Of a stretch of 55,100 nucleotides of DNA, positions 26,490 to 37,138 are shown piece by piece. A program made the translations under genes and the position numbers. The notes below the pieces were generated by a model. It was not told where the DNA came from and ran no database searches. It saw only the letters and a list, made by a program, of their open reading frames with translations. Position 1 is the stretch's first letter. Each line of letters starts with the position of its first letter. Origin of the DNA: Microvirga sp. (GTDB taxonomy: Bacteria > Pseudomonadota > Alphaproteobacteria > Rhizobiales > Beijerinckiaceae); contig JAKOMT010000001.1 of NCBI GenBank assembly GCA_022241475.1, positions 60,343 to 115,442 of the forward strand. The letters run 5' to 3'.

Positions 26490-27509
26490 TTACGACGCGC
26501 CCGGCGCCCAGCCGGTGATCTGCAGCACGAAGGCCACGATCACGACGGCCGCGAGCGAGAGCGGCAGGAACACCTTCCAGCCCAGACGCATGAGCTGGTC
26601 GTAGCGGTAGCGCGGCACGAAGGCCTTGGCCATCGCGAAGAAGAAGAAGCACAGGCACATCTTCAGGACGAACCACACCACGCCCGGCACCCAGGTGAAG
26701 GGCGCGAACGGGATCGGCGACAGCCAGCCGCCGAGGAAGAGGATCGTCATCAGCGCGCACATGGTCATCATCGCCACGTACTCGCCCAGCATGAAGAGCA
26801 GATACGGCGTCGACGAATATTCGACCATGAAGCCCGCGACGAGCTCCGATTCGGCTTCCGGAAGATCGAACGGAGGACGGTTCGTCTCAGCCAGCGCCGA
26901 GATCAGGAAGATCACGAACATCGGGAAGAGCGGCAGCCAGTACCAGCCCAAGATGCCCCAGCCGTTGTCCTGCGCCAGCACGATCTGCGTGAGATTGAGC
27001 GAACCGGCGCAGAGCAGCACCGTAATGATCACGAAGCCGATCGACACTTCGTAGGAGACCATCTGCGCCGCCGAGCGCAGCGCGCCGAGGAAGGCGTATT
27101 TCGAGTTGGACGCCCAGCCGCCGACGATCACGCCGTAGACCTGCAGCGACGACACCGCGAAGATGAACAGGATGCCGACGTTGATGTCGGCGATCGCCCA
27201 GCCCTCGGCGACGGGGATAACGGCCCAGGTCGTGAGCGCGAGCACCACCAGCACGAAGGGCGCGAGCAGGAACAGCCCCTTGTTGGCGCCCGCCGGAATG
27301 ACCGGCTCCTTGAGCACGAACTTCAGAAGGTCCGCGAAGGATTGCAGCAGCCCCCACGGCCCGACCACGTTCGGGCCGCGACGCATCTGCACGGCCGCCC
27401 AGATCTTGCGGTCGGCGTAGAGGATGTAGGCGATGAAGATCAGCAGGGCCACCATGAGGAGGAGGCTCTTGCCGGCGATGATCGCGAGGGTGAGGAGAAT
27501 GTCAGCCAT
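26490..27509 (-). CDS. nuoH: NADH-quinone oxidoreductase subunit H
   Basis: The 339-residue membrane subunit forms much of the quinone-binding chamber at the junction of the two arms. It has about eight hydrophobic segments and the conserved loops [41 protein letters not shown] and the following EYSS. Length is typical. It lies 21 bases after nuoG. Confidence 0.97.
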   Translation of the reverse strand: MADILLTLAIIAGKSLLLMVALLIFIAYILYADRKIWAAVQMRRGPNVVGPWGLLQSFADLLKFVLKEPVIPAGANKGLFLLAPFVLVVLALTTWAVIPVAEGWAIADINVGILFIFAVSSLQVYGVIVGGWASNSKYAFLGALRSAAQMVSYEVSIGFVIITVLLCAGSLNLTQIVLAQDNGWGILGWYWLPLFPMFVIFLISALAETNRPPFDLPEAESELVAGFMVEYSSTPYLLFMLGEYVAMMTMCALMTILFLGGWLSPIPFAPFTWVPGVVWFVLKMCLCFFFFAMAKAFVPRYRYDQLMRLGWKVFLPLSLAAVVIVAFVLQITGWAPGAS

Positions 27510-27530
27510 GATGGTCGTGTCCGCCCTTCC

Positions 27531-29612
27531 TCACTCTGCCGCTTCGCGGCGCGCGCCGAGCGCGAGCGCCGAGCATTCGGCCATGACCGCCGACGCGCGG
27601 GCGATCGGGTTCGTCAGATAGAAATCCGTCACCGGGCTGGTGAACGGGTCGTTCGACGGCTTGCCCGGGAGCTTCGCGAGCGCCGCCAGAGCCGCCGCGC
27701 CGTCGCCGGGCGCGATCATGTCGACATCCGCGAAATGCGGATGCGCCGCGACGAGAGCCCCGCGCAGTTGCGCCAGATTGTCGAAGGGCAGCCGACGGCC
27801 GAGCGCGTCGGACAGCGCGCGCAGCACGGCCCAGTCCTCGCGGGATTCGCCCGGCGGGAACGCGGCGCGGTTGGCGAGCTGGACGCGGCCTTCGGTATTG
27901 ACGTAGAGGCCGGATTTTTCGGTGTAGGCCGCGCCCGGCAGGATCACGTCGGCGCGATGCGCCCCGCGATCGCCGTGCGTTCCCTGATAGACGACGAAGG
28001 CGCCGGGAGCGACGTCGATCTCGTCGGCGCCCAGCAGGAACAAGACGTCGAGCCCGCCAGGAGCCGCCATCGCCCTCGCGTCGAGCCCGCCCTCGCCCGG
28101 AACGAAGCCGAGATCGAGCGCGCCGACGCGCGAGGCCGCGCCGTGCAGGACGCCGAAGCCGTTCCAGCCGTCCGCCACCGCGCCGAACGCGTCGGCGGCC
28201 TTCGCGGCCAGCGCGAGGATCGCCCCGGCGTCGGGCCGCGTCAGGGCGCCCTGCCCCACGATCACCAGCGGGCGCTGCGCGCCTTCGAGAACCTTGGCGA
28301 AGGAATGTTTGCCGGCGACGATCTCGGCCAGGGTGTCGGGGCCGGCGCCGAGATACTCGTAATCGTAGGTCAGATCCGCCTGCTCGCCGATCACGCCGAT
28401 CGGCAAAGCCCCCATGCGCCAGCGCTTGCGGATGCGCACGTTGACGAGCGAGGCTTCGAGGCGCGGGTTCGAGCCGATGATCAGGATGGCGTCGGCGTCC
28501 TCGATTCCCTCGATCGTCGGATTGAAGATGTAGGACGCGCGGCCATGGGCGGGGTCGAGAACCGTCCCGTCCTGACGGGCGTCGAGGTTGGTCACGCCGA
28601 GCGAGGCCATCAGCATCTTGAGCGCGAACATCTCCTCGACGGCCGCGAGGTCGCCCGCGATAGCCCCGATCCGATCGGGCTTCGCGGCGGCGACGGCGGC
28701 GGCCACTGCGGCGAAGGCCTCCTGCCACGAGGCGGGGCGCAGCTTACCGTTCTCGCGGATATACGGCCGGTCGAGGCGCTGGCGGCGCAGGCCGTCGACG
28801 ATGTGGCGGGTCTTGTCGGAGATCCACTCCTCGTTGATCGCCTCGTTGACGCGCGGAAGGATGCGCATCACCTCGCGGCCGCGCGAATCGACGCGGATCG
28901 CCGAGCCGACCGCGTCCATGACGTCGACGGACTCGGTCTTCGACAGCTCCCAAGGACGCGCGTTGTAGGCGTAGGGCTTCGAGGTCAGCGCGCCGACCGG
29001 GCAGAGATCGGTGACGTTCGACTGAAGCTCGGAGCTCATCGCCTTTTCGAGATAGGAGGTGATCTCCATGTCCTCGCCGCGGCCGATGGCGCCGAGATCG
29101 GAGACGCCCGCGACTTCGGTCACGAAGCGGATGCAGCGGGTGCAGTGGATGCAGCGGTTCATCCAGGTCTGCACGAGCGGGCCGATATACTTGTCCTCGA
29201 CGGCGCGCTTGTTCTCGTGGAAGCGGGTCGAATCGACTCCGTAGGCCATCGCCTGGTCCTGCAGGTCGCATTCGCCCCCCTGATCGCAGATCGGGCAATC
29301 GAGCGGGTGGTTGATCAGCAGGAACTCCATCACCCCTTCCCGCGCCTTGCGCACGGTCGGCGACTTCGTCGAGATTTCAGGCGGCTCGCCGTTCGGGCCG
29401 GGGCGGCAGTCGCGCACGCCCCAGGCGCAGCTCGCCACGGGCTTGGGCGCGCCCTTGATCTCGACGAGGCACATGCGGCAATTGCCGGCGACCGAGAGGC
29501 GCTCGTGGAAGCAGAAGCGCGGAATCTCGGCGCCCGCCTGCTCGCACGCCTGAAGCAGCGTGTACTCGGGCGGAACCTCGATCTCGATGCCGTCGACGAT
29601 GATTTTGGTCAT
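27531..29612 (-). CDS. nuoG: NADH-quinone oxidoreductase subunit G
   Basis: The 693-residue peripheral subunit has an N-terminal [2Fe-2S] domain ([15 protein letters not shown]), the His-coordinated cluster region [19 protein letters not shown], and the [4Fe-4S] motif [11 protein letters not shown] molybdopterin-oxidoreductase-like domain follows ([11 protein letters not shown] region), without catalytic cofactor residues. Electrons pass from NuoF/E through its clusters to NuoI and NuoB. The ATG at 29612 is preceded by AGGAC; a GTG two codons upstream is possible. It lies 29 bases after nuoF. Confidence 0.97.
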   Translation of the reverse strand: MTKIIVDGIEIEVPPEYTLLQACEQAGAEIPRFCFHERLSVAGNCRMCLVEIKGAPKPVASCAWGVRDCRPGPNGEPPEISTKSPTVRKAREGVMEFLLINHPLDCPICDQGGECDLQDQAMAYGVDSTRFHENKRAVEDKYIGPLVQTWMNRCIHCTRCIRFVTEVAGVSDLGAIGRGEDMEITSYLEKAMSSELQSNVTDLCPVGALTSKPYAYNARPWELSKTESVDVMDAVGSAIRVDSRGREVMRILPRVNEAINEEWISDKTRHIVDGLRRQRLDRPYIRENGKLRPASWQEAFAAVAAAVAAAKPDRIGAIAGDLAAVEEMFALKMLMASLGVTNLDARQDGTVLDPAHGRASYIFNPTIEGIEDADAILIIGSNPRLEASLVNVRIRKRWRMGALPIGVIGEQADLTYDYEYLGAGPDTLAEIVAGKHSFAKVLEGAQRPLVIVGQGALTRPDAGAILALAAKAADAFGAVADGWNGFGVLHGAASRVGALDLGFVPGEGGLDARAMAAPGGLDVLFLLGADEIDVAPGAFVVYQGTHGDRGAHRADVILPGAAYTEKSGLYVNTEGRVQLANRAAFPPGESREDWAVLRALSDALGRRLPFDNLAQLRGALVAAHPHFADVDMIAPGDGAAALAALAKLPGKPSNDPFTSPVTDFYLTNPIARASAVMAECSALALGARREAAE

Positions 29613-29641
29613 ATTCACGTCGTCCTGTTCGCGTTCCGCTC

Positions 29642-30943
29642 TTATTCCGCCGCCACCGGCACGCGATCCACATGCGGGTTGGCCGCATATTGGTCGATGC
29701 GCCGCTCGATCTCGTGCCGGAAATGCCTGATCAGGCCCTGGATCGGCCAGGCGGCCGCGTCGCCGAGGGCGCAGATCGTGTGGCCCTCGACCTGCTTGGA
29801 GACGTCGAGCAGCATGTCGATCTCGCGCCGTTGCGCGCGGCCCTCGGCCATGCGGCTGACGACGCGCCACATCCAGCCCGTGCCCTCGCGGCAGGGCGTG
29901 CACTGGCCGCAGCTCTCGTGCTTGTAGAAATAGGAGATGCGCGCGATCGCCCTGACGATGTCGGTGGACTTGTCCATGACGATCACAGCCGCCGTGCCGA
30001 GGCCCGATTGCAGGCCGCGCAGCGTGTCGAAATCCATGTAGGCGTCGGCGATCTGCTCGGCCGGCACCAGCGGCACCGAGGAGCCTCCGGGGATGACCGC
30101 GAGCAGGTTGTCCCAGCCGCCGCGAATGCCGCCGCAATGCTTGTCGATCAGCTCGCGGAAGGTGATCCCCATCACCTCCTCGACGTTGCACGGCTTGTTG
30201 ACGTGCCCCGAGACGCAGAAGAGCTTGGTGCCGACGTTGTTGGGGCGCCCGAGGCCCGAAAACCACGACGCTCCCCGGCGCAGGATCGTGCCGGCGACGG
30301 CGATCGATTCGACGTTGTTGACCGTCGTCGGGCAGCCGTAGAGGCCCATATTCGCCGGGAACGGCGGCTTCAGGCGCGGCATTCCCTTCTTGCCCTCGAG
30401 GCTCTCGAGCAGCGCCGTCTCCTCGCCGCAGATATACGCGCCGGCGCCGTGATGCACGTAGATGTCGAAGGGATAGCCGTGGACGTTGTCCTTGCCGACG
30501 AGCCTCGCCTCGTAAGCCTCGTCGACGGCGCGCTGGAGCGCGATGCGCTCGGCGATGTACTCGCCGCGCAGGTAGATGTAGCAGGCGTGCGCGCCCATCG
30601 CGAAGGAGGCGATCAGGCAGCCCTCGATCAGGAGATGCGGATCATGGCGCATGATCTCGCGGTCCTTGCAGGTGCCCGGCTCCGATTCGTCGGCGTTGAC
30701 GACGAGGTAATGCGGGCGCCCGTCGGACTTCTTGGGCATGAACGACCATTTCAGGCCGGTCGGGAAGCCGGCGCCGCCGCGGCCGCGCAGCCCCGACTTC
30801 TTCATCTCGTCGATGACCCAGTCGCGACCCTGGTCGAGCAGGAACTTGGTCTCGTCCCAGGCCCCGCGCTTGCGCGCCGGGTCCAGATCCGGCGAATGGA
30901 AGCCGTAGAGGTTGGTGAAGATGCGGTCCTTGTCCTGAAGCAT
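29642..30943 (-). CDS. nuoF: NADH-quinone oxidoreductase subunit F (NADH-binding, FMN)
   Basis: The 433-residue subunit binds NADH and FMN and cluster N3. Visible motifs are [16 protein letters not shown] (NADH), [17 protein letters not shown] (FMN), [17 protein letters not shown] and the cluster ligands [15 protein letters not shown]. The ATG at 30943 gives the family's usual [14 protein letters not shown] start; the long frame upstream is nuoE in another phase. It lies fourteen bases after nuoE. Confidence 0.97.
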   Translation of the reverse strand: MLQDKDRIFTNLYGFHSPDLDPARKRGAWDETKFLLDQGRDWVIDEMKKSGLRGRGGAGFPTGLKWSFMPKKSDGRPHYLVVNADESEPGTCKDREIMRHDPHLLIEGCLIASFAMGAHACYIYLRGEYIAERIALQRAVDEAYEARLVGKDNVHGYPFDIYVHHGAGAYICGEETALLESLEGKKGMPRLKPPFPANMGLYGCPTTVNNVESIAVAGTILRRGASWFSGLGRPNNVGTKLFCVSGHVNKPCNVEEVMGITFRELIDKHCGGIRGGWDNLLAVIPGGSSVPLVPAEQIADAYMDFDTLRGLQSGLGTAAVIVMDKSTDIVRAIARISYFYKHESCGQCTPCREGTGWMWRVVSRMAEGRAQRREIDMLLDVSKQVEGHTICALGDAAAWPIQGLIRHFRHEIERRIDQYAANPHVDRVPVAAE

Positions 30944-30957
30944 GATGCCGACCCCTC

Positions 30958-32169
30958 TCAGGACTTGTTCTGTGCGGCGAGTTCGCGCGCCTGCGCGACC
31001 CAGCCTTCGCGATCGATTCGTCCCGGGAAGGCGAGATACGTCCCGACCCAGAGGATCTGGTCGCGATCCCAGGAAGCGATCTGGTCGAAGTGATAAATTC
31101 CGAGCGAATTCAGCTTGGCCTCGTTTGCAGGCCCGATGCCGTCGATCTTCTTCAGGTCGTCGCCCTTGCCGCCGCGCGGCTGTTCGAGCCCGGCGGGGCG
31201 GGAGCCGACGGCGTTCGCCCGCTCCTCCGGCGTCGCCGTATTCGGCAATGCGGCGAGCTTGGCCGAGATGTGCTTGTCGTCGGCGGGCGCGTCCGCCCGC
31301 GTCGCGTTTTCCCCGGCCGGGGTCCCTTGAACCGGCGTCGGGGCCTCCCCTGCGGCCGACCTCTGCGCCGGAGCGTCCGCGACCGGGCGATCGGTCGCCC
31401 GCCCGGCGTCGGGCTTTGCGGGTTTCAGTTCGGCCGGCGAAGCGGCGGGCGCGGGAGCCGTCGCGGGAGCGGCGCCCTGCTCCTTGGCCCGCGCCTCCGC
31501 GGCGCGCGCGGCGGCTTCCTCGTCGAAACGCTTGCGCCAGGATCCGACGACGGAGCCGTCGAAGAGCGCGGGATCGTTGAGCGTCTTGACGTCGCCCTCG
31601 GGCTCCGACGTGCGGCGCTCGCTCTGCGGACCGATCTTGACGGGGCGCCCGGCTGCGAGGTCGTCGAGCAGCGTGTTGAAGCTCTCGGGCGTCAGATCCT
31701 CGTAGTAATCGTCGTTGATCTGCACCATCGGCGCGTTGCAGCAGGCGCCGAGGCACTCGACTTCGAGCCACGAGAACATGCCGTCGGCCGAAACGTGCTG
31801 CTGCGGGCCGACGCGGCTCTCGAGCACCTTCCTGATCTCGTTCGATCCGCGCAGCATGCACGGCGTCGTGCCGCACATCTGGACGAAGAACTTGCCCACG
31901 GGCTCGAGGTTGAACATCGTGTAGAAGGTCGCGACCTCGAAGACGCGGATATACGGCATCGCCAGGCGGTCGGCGACGGCTTCGAGCGCCTTGCGCGGCA
32001 GCCAGCCGCCGCAATCGCCCTGAACGCGCCAGAGCAACGGAATGACGGCGGAGGCCTGACGGCCTTCCGGATACTTGGCGACGAGCTCGTTCGTCCACGC
32101 CACGGTTGCGGGCGTGAAGGAGAAGCTGTCGGGTTGCACGTCATCCGATGCGAGCCTGCGAACGGCCAT
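30958..32169 (-). CDS. nuoE: NADH-quinone oxidoreductase subunit E with long C-terminal extension
   Basis: Residues 1 to about 165 are the thioredoxin-like [2Fe-2S] subunit, with cluster cysteines in [10 protein letters not shown] and [11 protein letters not shown]. The protein is 403 residues, about twice the length of E. coli NuoE. A low-complexity Ala/Pro/Glu/Asp linker (about 200-330) leads to a folded tail (about 336-403) starting [20 protein letters not shown]. That tail looks like a helix-hairpin-helix module followed by an aromatic segment ([17 protein letters not shown]). Such an extension is known from alphaproteobacterial NuoE; its role is unclear. There is one continuous frame and no sign of fusion by frameshift. 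Confidence 0.95.
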   Translation of the reverse strand: MAVRRLASDDVQPDSFSFTPATVAWTNELVAKYPEGRQASAVIPLLWRVQGDCGGWLPRKALEAVADRLAMPYIRVFEVATFYTMFNLEPVGKFFVQMCGTTPCMLRGSNEIRKVLESRVGPQQHVSADGMFSWLEVECLGACCNAPMVQINDDYYEDLTPESFNTLLDDLAAGRPVKIGPQSERRTSEPEGDVKTLNDPALFDGSVVGSWRKRFDEEAAARAAEARAKEQGAAPATAPAPAASPAELKPAKPDAGRATDRPVADAPAQRSAAGEAPTPVQGTPAGENATRADAPADDKHISAKLAALPNTATPEERANAVGSRPAGLEQPRGGKGDDLKKIDGIGPANEAKLNSLGIYHFDQIASWDRDQILWVGTYLAFPGRIDREGWVAQARELAAQNKS

Positions 32170-32243
32170 CGTTTCTGTCGCCTTCTCGATACCGGCCGCT
32201 GCATGCGGCCCAGACTAATTTCAAACCGGCGGGCGCGAACGCC

Positions 32244-33434
32244 TCAGCGGTCCACCTCGCCGAACACGATGTCGATCGACCCGAGGATCGCCGCGACGTC
32301 GGCCAGCATGTGCCCCCGGCACAGGAACTCCATCGCCTGAAGATGCGCGAACCCGGGAGCGCGGATCTTGCAGCGATACGGCTTGTTCGTGCCGTCGGCG
32401 ATGAGATAGACGCCGAACTCGCCCTTGGGGGCCTCGACAGCCGCGTAGATCTCGCCGGCCGGCACGTGGAAGCCCTCCGTGTAGAGCTTGAAGTGATGGA
32501 TGAGCGCTTCCATCGAGCGCTTCATCTCGCTGCGGCGCGGCGGCGCGATCTTGCCGTCCTTGGTCTGGACAGGGCCCTGCCCGTCGACCGCGCGCAGCTT
32601 CGAGATACACTGCTTCATGATCCGCACCGACTGGCGCATTTCCTCCATGCGGATCATCTGGCGGTCGTAATTGTCGCCGTTCTTGCCGACGGGGATGTCG
32701 AAATCCATCTCCTCGTAGCACTCGTAGGGCTGCGACTTGCGCAGATCCCACGCGACGCCCGAACCGCGCACCATCACGCCGGAGAAACCCCAGGCGTAGG
32801 CGTCCTTGATGTCGACGATGGCGATGTCGACGTTGCGCTGCTTGAAGATGCGGTTCTTCATGACGAGGTCGTCGAGATCGTCGACCACCTTCAGGAACGG
32901 GTCGCACCAGGCCTCGATGTCGTCGATCAGATCGGGCGGCAGGTCGGAATGAACGCCGCCGGGGCGGAAATAGTTGGCGTGCAGGCGCGCCCCGGAGGCG
33001 CGCTCATAGAACACCATCAGCTTCTCGCGCTCCTCGAAGCCCCAGAGCGGCGGCGTCAGCGCGCCGACGTCCATGGCCTGCGTCGTGACGTTGAGAAGGT
33101 GCGACAGGATGCGGCCGATCTCGCAGAACAAAACGCGGATGAGCTGCGCGCGCCGGGGGACGTCGACGCCGGTGAGGCGCTCGATCGCGAGGCAGAAAGC
33201 GTGCTCCTGGTTCATCGGCGCGACGTAGTCGAGCCTGTCGAAATAGGGCGTGCCCTGCAGATAGGTCTTGTGCTCGAGGAGCTTCTCGGTGCCGCGGTGC
33301 AGGAGGCCGATATGCGGATCGACGCGCTCGACGATCTCGCCGTCGAGCTCCAGCACGAGGCGCAGCACGCCGTGCGCCGCCGGATGCTGCGGGCCGAAAT
33401 TGATCGAGAAGTTGCGGATGTCGTGCTCGCCCAT
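32244..33434 (-). CDS. nuoD: NADH-quinone oxidoreductase subunit D
   Basis: The 396-residue 49-kDa-type subunit forms the quinone site with NuoB and is related to hydrogenase large subunits. It begins with the conserved [20 protein letters not shown] (the quinone-site His), includes [14 protein letters not shown] and [14 protein letters not shown], and ends [16 protein letters not shown] as expected. It lies three bases after nuoC. The 74 bases before nuoE contain a GGCCGC/GCGGCC hairpin (32194-32210). Confidence 0.97.
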   Translation of the reverse strand: MGEHDIRNFSINFGPQHPAAHGVLRLVLELDGEIVERVDPHIGLLHRGTEKLLEHKTYLQGTPYFDRLDYVAPMNQEHAFCLAIERLTGVDVPRRAQLIRVLFCEIGRILSHLLNVTTQAMDVGALTPPLWGFEEREKLMVFYERASGARLHANYFRPGGVHSDLPPDLIDDIEAWCDPFLKVVDDLDDLVMKNRIFKQRNVDIAIVDIKDAYAWGFSGVMVRGSGVAWDLRKSQPYECYEEMDFDIPVGKNGDNYDRQMIRMEEMRQSVRIMKQCISKLRAVDGQGPVQTKDGKIAPPRRSEMKRSMEALIHHFKLYTEGFHVPAGEIYAAVEAPKGEFGVYLIADGTNKPYRCKIRAPGFAHLQAMEFLCRGHMLADVAAILGSIDIVFGEVDR

Positions 33435-33437
33435 GAC

Positions 33438-34061
33438 TCAGCCCTTCGCCTTCTCGTCGCCCGGCAACACGTATTCCGTCCCTTCCCAGGGGGAGAGGAA
33501 GTCGAAGTTGCGGAATTCCTGCGTCAGCTTCACGGGCTCGTAGACGACCCGGGCGAGCGCGTCGTCGTAGCGCACCTCGACGAAGCCCGTGAGCGGGAAG
33601 TCCTTGCGCAGGGGATGTCCCTCGAAGCCGTAATCGGTGAGCAGGCGGCGCAGATCCGGGTGATCGGTGAAGATCACGCCGTAGAGATCGTAGGTCTCGC
33701 GCTCGAACCAGTTGGCGGCCGGGAACAGCTCGATGATCGAGGGCACGGGCGTGTGCTCGTTTGTCGCGATCTTGACGCGCACGCGCCGGTTCTTCGACAG
33801 CGAGAGCAGGTGATAGACGACGTCGAAGCGGAGTTCGCGGGCCGGGTAATCGACGCCGCAGATGTCGATGAAGCAGACGAAATCGCACTCCGGATCATCG
33901 CGCAGGAACGCGATGACCTCGCGAATCGCGGCCGCCTCGGCAGTGACCGTCAGTTCGCCGTTGGCGAGAGCCGCCGTCAGCGCCTTGCCGGGCAGATTGG
34001 CGAGGATGCGCTCGCCCATCTCGATCAATCCCGCCTCGTTATCGTGCAACGCCGTGTCCAT
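33438..34061 (-). CDS. nuoC: NADH-quinone oxidoreductase subunit C
   Basis: The 207-residue 30-kDa-type subunit has the family signature [20 protein letters not shown] and then [20 protein letters not shown]. It is separate from NuoD, unlike the fused NuoCD of E. coli. Spacing is nine bases from nuoB and three bases to nuoD. Confidence 0.97.
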   Translation of the reverse strand: MDTALHDNEAGLIEMGERILANLPGKALTAALANGELTVTAEAAAIREVIAFLRDDPECDFVCFIDICGVDYPARELRFDVVYHLLSLSKNRRVRVKIATNEHTPVPSIIELFPAANWFERETYDLYGVIFTDHPDLRRLLTDYGFEGHPLRKDFPLTGFVEVRYDDALARVVYEPVKLTQEFRNFDFLSPWEGTEYVLPGDEKAKG

Positions 34062-34070
34062 CGTTCACCC

Positions 34071-34661
34071 TCAGCGCTCGATCGTGCCGGTGCGGCGGAT
34101 CTTCTTCTGGAGAAGCAGCACGCCATAGAGGAGCGCCTCCGCCGTGGGCGGGCACCCGGGCACGTAAACGTCGACGGGCACGATGCGGTCGCAGCCGCGC
34201 ACCACCGAGTAGGAATAGTGATAATAACCGCCGCCGTTGGCGCACGAGCCCATCGAGATGACGTAGCGCGGCTCCGGCATCTGGTCGTAGACCTTGCGAA
34301 AGGCCGGCGCCATCTTGTTGGTGAGCGTGCCGGCGACGATGATCACGTCGGACTGGCGCGGGCTGGCGCGCGGGGCGAAGCCGAAGCGCTCGGCGTCGTA
34401 GCGCGGCATCGACATCTGCATCATCTCGACGGCGCAGCAGGCGAGGCCGAACGTCATCCACATCAGCGAGCCGGTGCGCGCCCAGGTGATGAGGTCGTCC
34501 GTCGAGGTGACGAGAAAGCCCTTGTCGGCGAGTTCGGCGTTCACGTCGGAGAAGAAGGGATCCTTCACCTGTGACGGGTTGCGCTGCGCCTGCTCCAGCA
34601 GGTCGGCGCCTTCCGCGTTCGGCGCGAGCGCGCGCTGGTCGTCGCGAAGGATCAATCCCAT
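34071..34661 (-). CDS. nuoB: NADH-quinone oxidoreductase subunit B
   Basis: The 196-residue PSST-type subunit carries cluster N2. Its ligands appear as the tandem cysteines in [11 protein letters not shown], then [14 protein letters not shown] and [14 protein letters not shown]. The first 40 residues are a longer, charged N-terminal arm, as in other alphaproteobacteria. It overlaps the end of nuoA by ten bases. Confidence 0.97.
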   Translation of the reverse strand: MGLILRDDQRALAPNAEGADLLEQAQRNPSQVKDPFFSDVNAELADKGFLVTSTDDLITWARTGSLMWMTFGLACCAVEMMQMSMPRYDAERFGFAPRASPRQSDVIIVAGTLTNKMAPAFRKVYDQMPEPRYVISMGSCANGGGYYHYSYSVVRGCDRIVPVDVYVPGCPPTAEALLYGVLLLQKKIRRTGTIER

Positions 34662-35017
34662 TCCAGGGCTCCCTTATTCCACTCATAGACGAAGCCGACG
34701 GTGAGCACGCCGAGGAAGACCATCATCGACCAGAAGCCGAACCAGCCGAGTTCCCCGAAGACGATCGCCCAGGGGAAGAGGAACGCGACTTCGAGGTCGA
34801 AGATGATGAAGAGGATGGCGACGAGGTAGAATCGCACGTCGAAGCGCATGCGCGAATCGTCGAAGGCGTTGAAGCCGCATTCGTAGGTCGAGAGCTTCTC
34901 CGGGTCGGGATTGCTGTAGGCCACCACGAACGGGGCGATGAGCAAAGCGCCGCCGATCACCATCGCCAATGCGATGAAGATCACGAGCGGCAGATAATTC
35001 GCCAGGATGTCAGTCAT
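34652..35017 (-). CDS. nuoA: NADH-quinone oxidoreductase subunit A
   Basis: The 121-residue protein has three membrane helices and the conserved loop [24 protein letters not shown], and begins the complex I operon. GAGGAAGG lies six bases before the ATG. Upstream, on the minus strand, TTGTCT (35153-35148) and TAAGGC (35130-35125) are 17 bases apart and could be the operon promoter, but the -10 match is weak. The 266 bases to the divergent HdeA-like gene must hold both promoters. Confidence 0.97.
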   Translation of the reverse strand: MTDILANYLPLVIFIALAMVIGGALLIAPFVVAYSNPDPEKLSTYECGFNAFDDSRMRFDVRFYLVAILFIIFDLEVAFLFPWAIVFGELGWFGFWSMMVFLGVLTVGFVYEWNKGALEWD

Positions 35018-35283
35018 ACGGCGACCTTCCTCGAAGCCTTGCGATGTCGACCGGCCGCGGGGCCTGAAGAGCGCCGCGCCGAAGGGCGCCGCGCCGCCCG
35101 TCGCGACCTTTCGCCCGCGCGGGAGCCTTAGCCCACGGGCCGTAAGGAGACAAGGGGTTGCTGCGTCGCATTCCAGACTGGAACCACGGTTTTCGGCCGA
35201 TTCCAGCGGGGCGCCGCGAGGTTCGCGCCGCTGCTACACTCGCAAAGGCGGGCGATTCGCCCCGCCCGAGGAAGGACGCTTCG

Positions 35284-35736
35284 ATGGCGCAGGGCGCACA
35301 TATTATCGCCCTCGCGGCGGCGGCGATCGTCTGGACCGCGTCCACGCCTGCGGCGCAGGCGCAGGTCGTGGATTTCAGCCGCGTGAACTGCGCCCAGTTC
35401 AACCGCCTGCCGGCCGCGCAGAAGCGACAGATCGCGCTCTGGCTGCACGGGTATTATACGGGCGCCGCGCAGCGTCCGTTTCTGGATATGGCGGGGGCGG
35501 AAACCTCCATTCGCGCCCTCGTCGAGACATGCTCGGAAAAGCCGGAGACCCCTCTCCTCGGCGACGAGGCGCGCTCCGTCCTGAGCGGCGTCGCGCGCGA
35601 GGGCGCCCCAAGGACGATCGAGCGGACGATCGAGCGGTCGCCGGGCCATATCGTGATCGAGCCGTCGGCTCCGGCCGAGGGCGCGACGACTCGCCCCCTC
35701 GTTCCGGGGGCCGAGCGCCCGAGGCCGGTCGACTGA
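35284..35736 (+). CDS. HdeA/HdeB-like secreted protein
   Basis: The 150-residue precursor has a clear signal peptide (about residues 1-27, cleavage likely after TPAAQA). A small helical domain follows, with two cysteines (VNCAQFN and ETCSEKP) about 60 residues apart and the stretch KRQIALWLHGYYTG, matching the HdeA/HdeB pattern of acid-stress periplasmic chaperones. The last 60 residues are a low-complexity Pro/Glu/Arg tail that includes a duplicated RTIE. The start at 35284 has GAGGAAGGA upstream. Homology to HdeA is a fold-level judgement; an acid-stress role is inferred. Confidence 0.7.
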   Translation: MAQGAHIIALAAAAIVWTASTPAAQAQVVDFSRVNCAQFNRLPAAQKRQIALWLHGYYTGAAQRPFLDMAGAETSIRALVETCSEKPETPLLGDEARSVLSGVAREGAPRTIERTIERSPGHIVIEPSAPAEGATTRPLVPGAERPRPVD

Positions 35737-35756
35737 CGTCGAACGACCGGCGCCGC

Positions 35757-36149
35757 TCAGCCTCCGGTCAATTCCCGAATGCGGCGCTGGAGCGAGGCGA
35801 TGGTCTGCTCGAGATCCTGGATGCGGCCACGCAGGTTCTGCTCGCCGACCGTCGGCCCCTGCTGCGAATGCTGATGCTGATGCGGCTCGACCGCGTCCAG
35901 AAAGGCGACGCCGCAAAAACTGGCCGATCGCCAGCACAGGCGCGCGCGCCGGGTCACGGCGCGTTGCGGAATGAGCAGATCGAATTCGTCTGGGAGCGTT
36001 ACGGCCTCCGAGACTTCAAGTTTGGCGCCCCCGTCCGAAAGGTTACGGACGGTGCATTCGACCTGCATCGATCCCTTGTTGAAGAGAATCCGCGCCGCAA
36101 TGAAAGTGCGCGCCCGGTCGGTGCGTCGGCCATCGGTGTTTTGCGGCAT
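35757..36149 (-). CDS. PilZ-domain protein
   Basis: The 130-residue protein has the cyclic-di-GMP-binding PilZ pattern: arginines in DGRRTDRARTF near the N-terminus and NLSDGGAKLEV about 25 residues later, then a beta-rich core ending GVAFLD. A His/Gln-rich spacer and a short coiled coil (RIQDLEQTIASLQRRIREL) close the protein, which may mediate dimerisation. ATG at 36149 fits family starts; 36158 would add three residues. With the GGDEF-EAL gene at 5.7 kb it is the second cyclic-di-GMP-related gene in the window. Confidence 0.8.
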   Translation of the reverse strand: MPQNTDGRRTDRARTFIAARILFNKGSMQVECTVRNLSDGGAKLEVSEAVTLPDEFDLLIPQRAVTRRARLCWRSASFCGVAFLDAVEPHQHQHSQQGPTVGEQNLRGRIQDLEQTIASLQRRIRELTGG

Positions 36150-36362
36150 CGTCAACATGGGCGCTTGTCCGGAATGTGCGACAAATCCATCGCCGGGACA
36201 CCATAGCGCTCCTTCACTGACCAATGGTTAAGCGGATTCAGGAGGCAAGGCGCCCGAACGTCGCGGACGTGACGGCCAGCGCAAATCGCCGACGCGAGAC
36301 GTGATCGGGACGCCCGAACGAGATTGGTCGCTGTCGAAAGTCTGTGAGGTGCGTCTGGTGTT

Positions 36363-36439
36363 TGGCGCGGGCGACGGGGCTCGAACCCGCGACCTCCGGC
36401 GTGACAGGCCGGCACTCTAACCGACTGAGCTACGCCCGC
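36363..36439 (-). tRNA. tRNA-Asp (GTC anticodon)
   Basis: A 77-base cloverleaf: acceptor GCGGGCG pairs with CGCCCGC, the D arm is AGCTCAGTCGGTTAGAG, the anticodon loop CCTGTCACG has GTC, and the T arm contains GGTTCGAGCC. Discriminator G is followed by an encoded CCA. Confidence 0.97.
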
Positions 36440-36603
36440 TTTTCCAAACCGCCGCTCGTCGGCGGCAGTGGCGGGGGTGTACGGCGACCGCCCTCCCCTG
36501 TCAAGCGCCCGATGCTGGACGGGGGCCTTTTTTCGCGCCACCGTCACGGAGGCCGCGACGACGCGCTGCGCGTGAGAAGTGCGGGCGGGATCGTGGACGG
36601 GAT

Positions 36604-36679
36604 TGGTGGGCGGTGACGGGCTCGAACCGCCGACCCTCTCGGTGTAAACGAGATGCTCTACCAACTGAGCTAACCGCCC
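36604..36679 (-). tRNA. tRNA-Val (TAC anticodon)
   Basis: A 76-base cloverleaf: acceptor GGGCGGT pairs with ACCGCCC, the D arm is AGCTCAGTTGGTAGAGC, the anticodon stem CTCGT/ACGAG-type encloses TTTACAC with TAC, and the T arm contains GGTTCGAGCC. CCA is encoded. It lies between hupB and tRNA-Asp. Confidence 0.97.
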
Positions 36680-36731
36680 CTGTCGCCGCCTCGAGCGAGG
36701 CGGCGTCGCGAAACCTGCCAATAAACACAGA

Positions 36732-36761
36732 AAGCCGATCGCGCAAGGTCGCGATCGGCTT
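36732..36761 (-). terminator. Terminator of hupB
   Basis: AAGCCGATCGCG (36732-36743) and CGCGATCGGCTT (36750-36761) form a perfect twelve-base-pair stem with a six-base loop. On the minus strand it is followed by TTTCTGTGTTTATT. It lies about 50 bases after the hupB stop. Confidence 0.8.
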
Positions 36762-36810
36762 CGACTCGATCGGAGCGCTTCGCCGCCCGGGGGCAGGCGC
36801 AGAGCGCGCC

Positions 36811-37086
36811 TTACTTGTTGACGGCGTCCTTCAGGCCAGCGCCGGCCTTGAACTTCGGCGTCTTGCTGGCGGGAACCTGGACCTTTTCGCCGGTGCGGGG
36901 ATTGCGGGCCTCGCCGGCGGCGCGCTGCGCGACCGCGAACGTGCCGAAGCCCACGATCTTGACTTCGTCGCCGGTCGCCAGGGCGTCCTGGATCGCGCTG
37001 AGGGCGGCGTCGAGGGCTTCACCGGCAAGAGCCTTGCTCAACCCGGTCTTTTCGGCCATGGCGGTGACGAGCTCGCCTTTGTTCAT
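36811..37086 (-). CDS. hupB: DNA-binding protein HU
   Basis: The 91-residue nucleoid protein begins MNKGELVTAMAEKTGLSKA and has the beta-arm signature VGFGTFAVAQRAAGEARNPR, ending with a lysine. It bends DNA non-specifically as a dimer. The start at 37086 has GGAGGAAG upstream. It follows lon on the same strand, but a lon terminator in between and an inverted repeat in its upstream region indicate its own promoter. Confidence 0.96.
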   Translation of the reverse strand: MNKGELVTAMAEKTGLSKALAGEALDAALSAIQDALATGDEVKIVGFGTFAVAQRAAGEARNPRTGEKVQVPASKTPKFKAGAGLKDAVNK

Positions 37087-37138
37087 CGCATCTTCCTCCA
37101 ACTGGGCATGCCGGCGCGAAAGCCTTGCCTTGCCGACA

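Noticed and set aside
26421..29927. A 1168-codon open frame on the plus strand, the longest in the window
   Set aside because: It spans the reverse of nuoH, nuoG and part of nuoF, crosses gene boundaries and shows no domain; it is a shadow.
32148..34574. An 808-codon plus-strand frame
   Set aside because: Antisense to nuoD, nuoC and nuoB, crossing their boundaries; no recognisable protein features.
36686..36704. Inverted repeat GCCGCCTCG/CGAGGCGGC just upstream of tRNA-Val
   Set aside because: Strong hairpin but no T-run and too close to the tRNA 5' end to be a terminator; may be part of the tRNA precursor.
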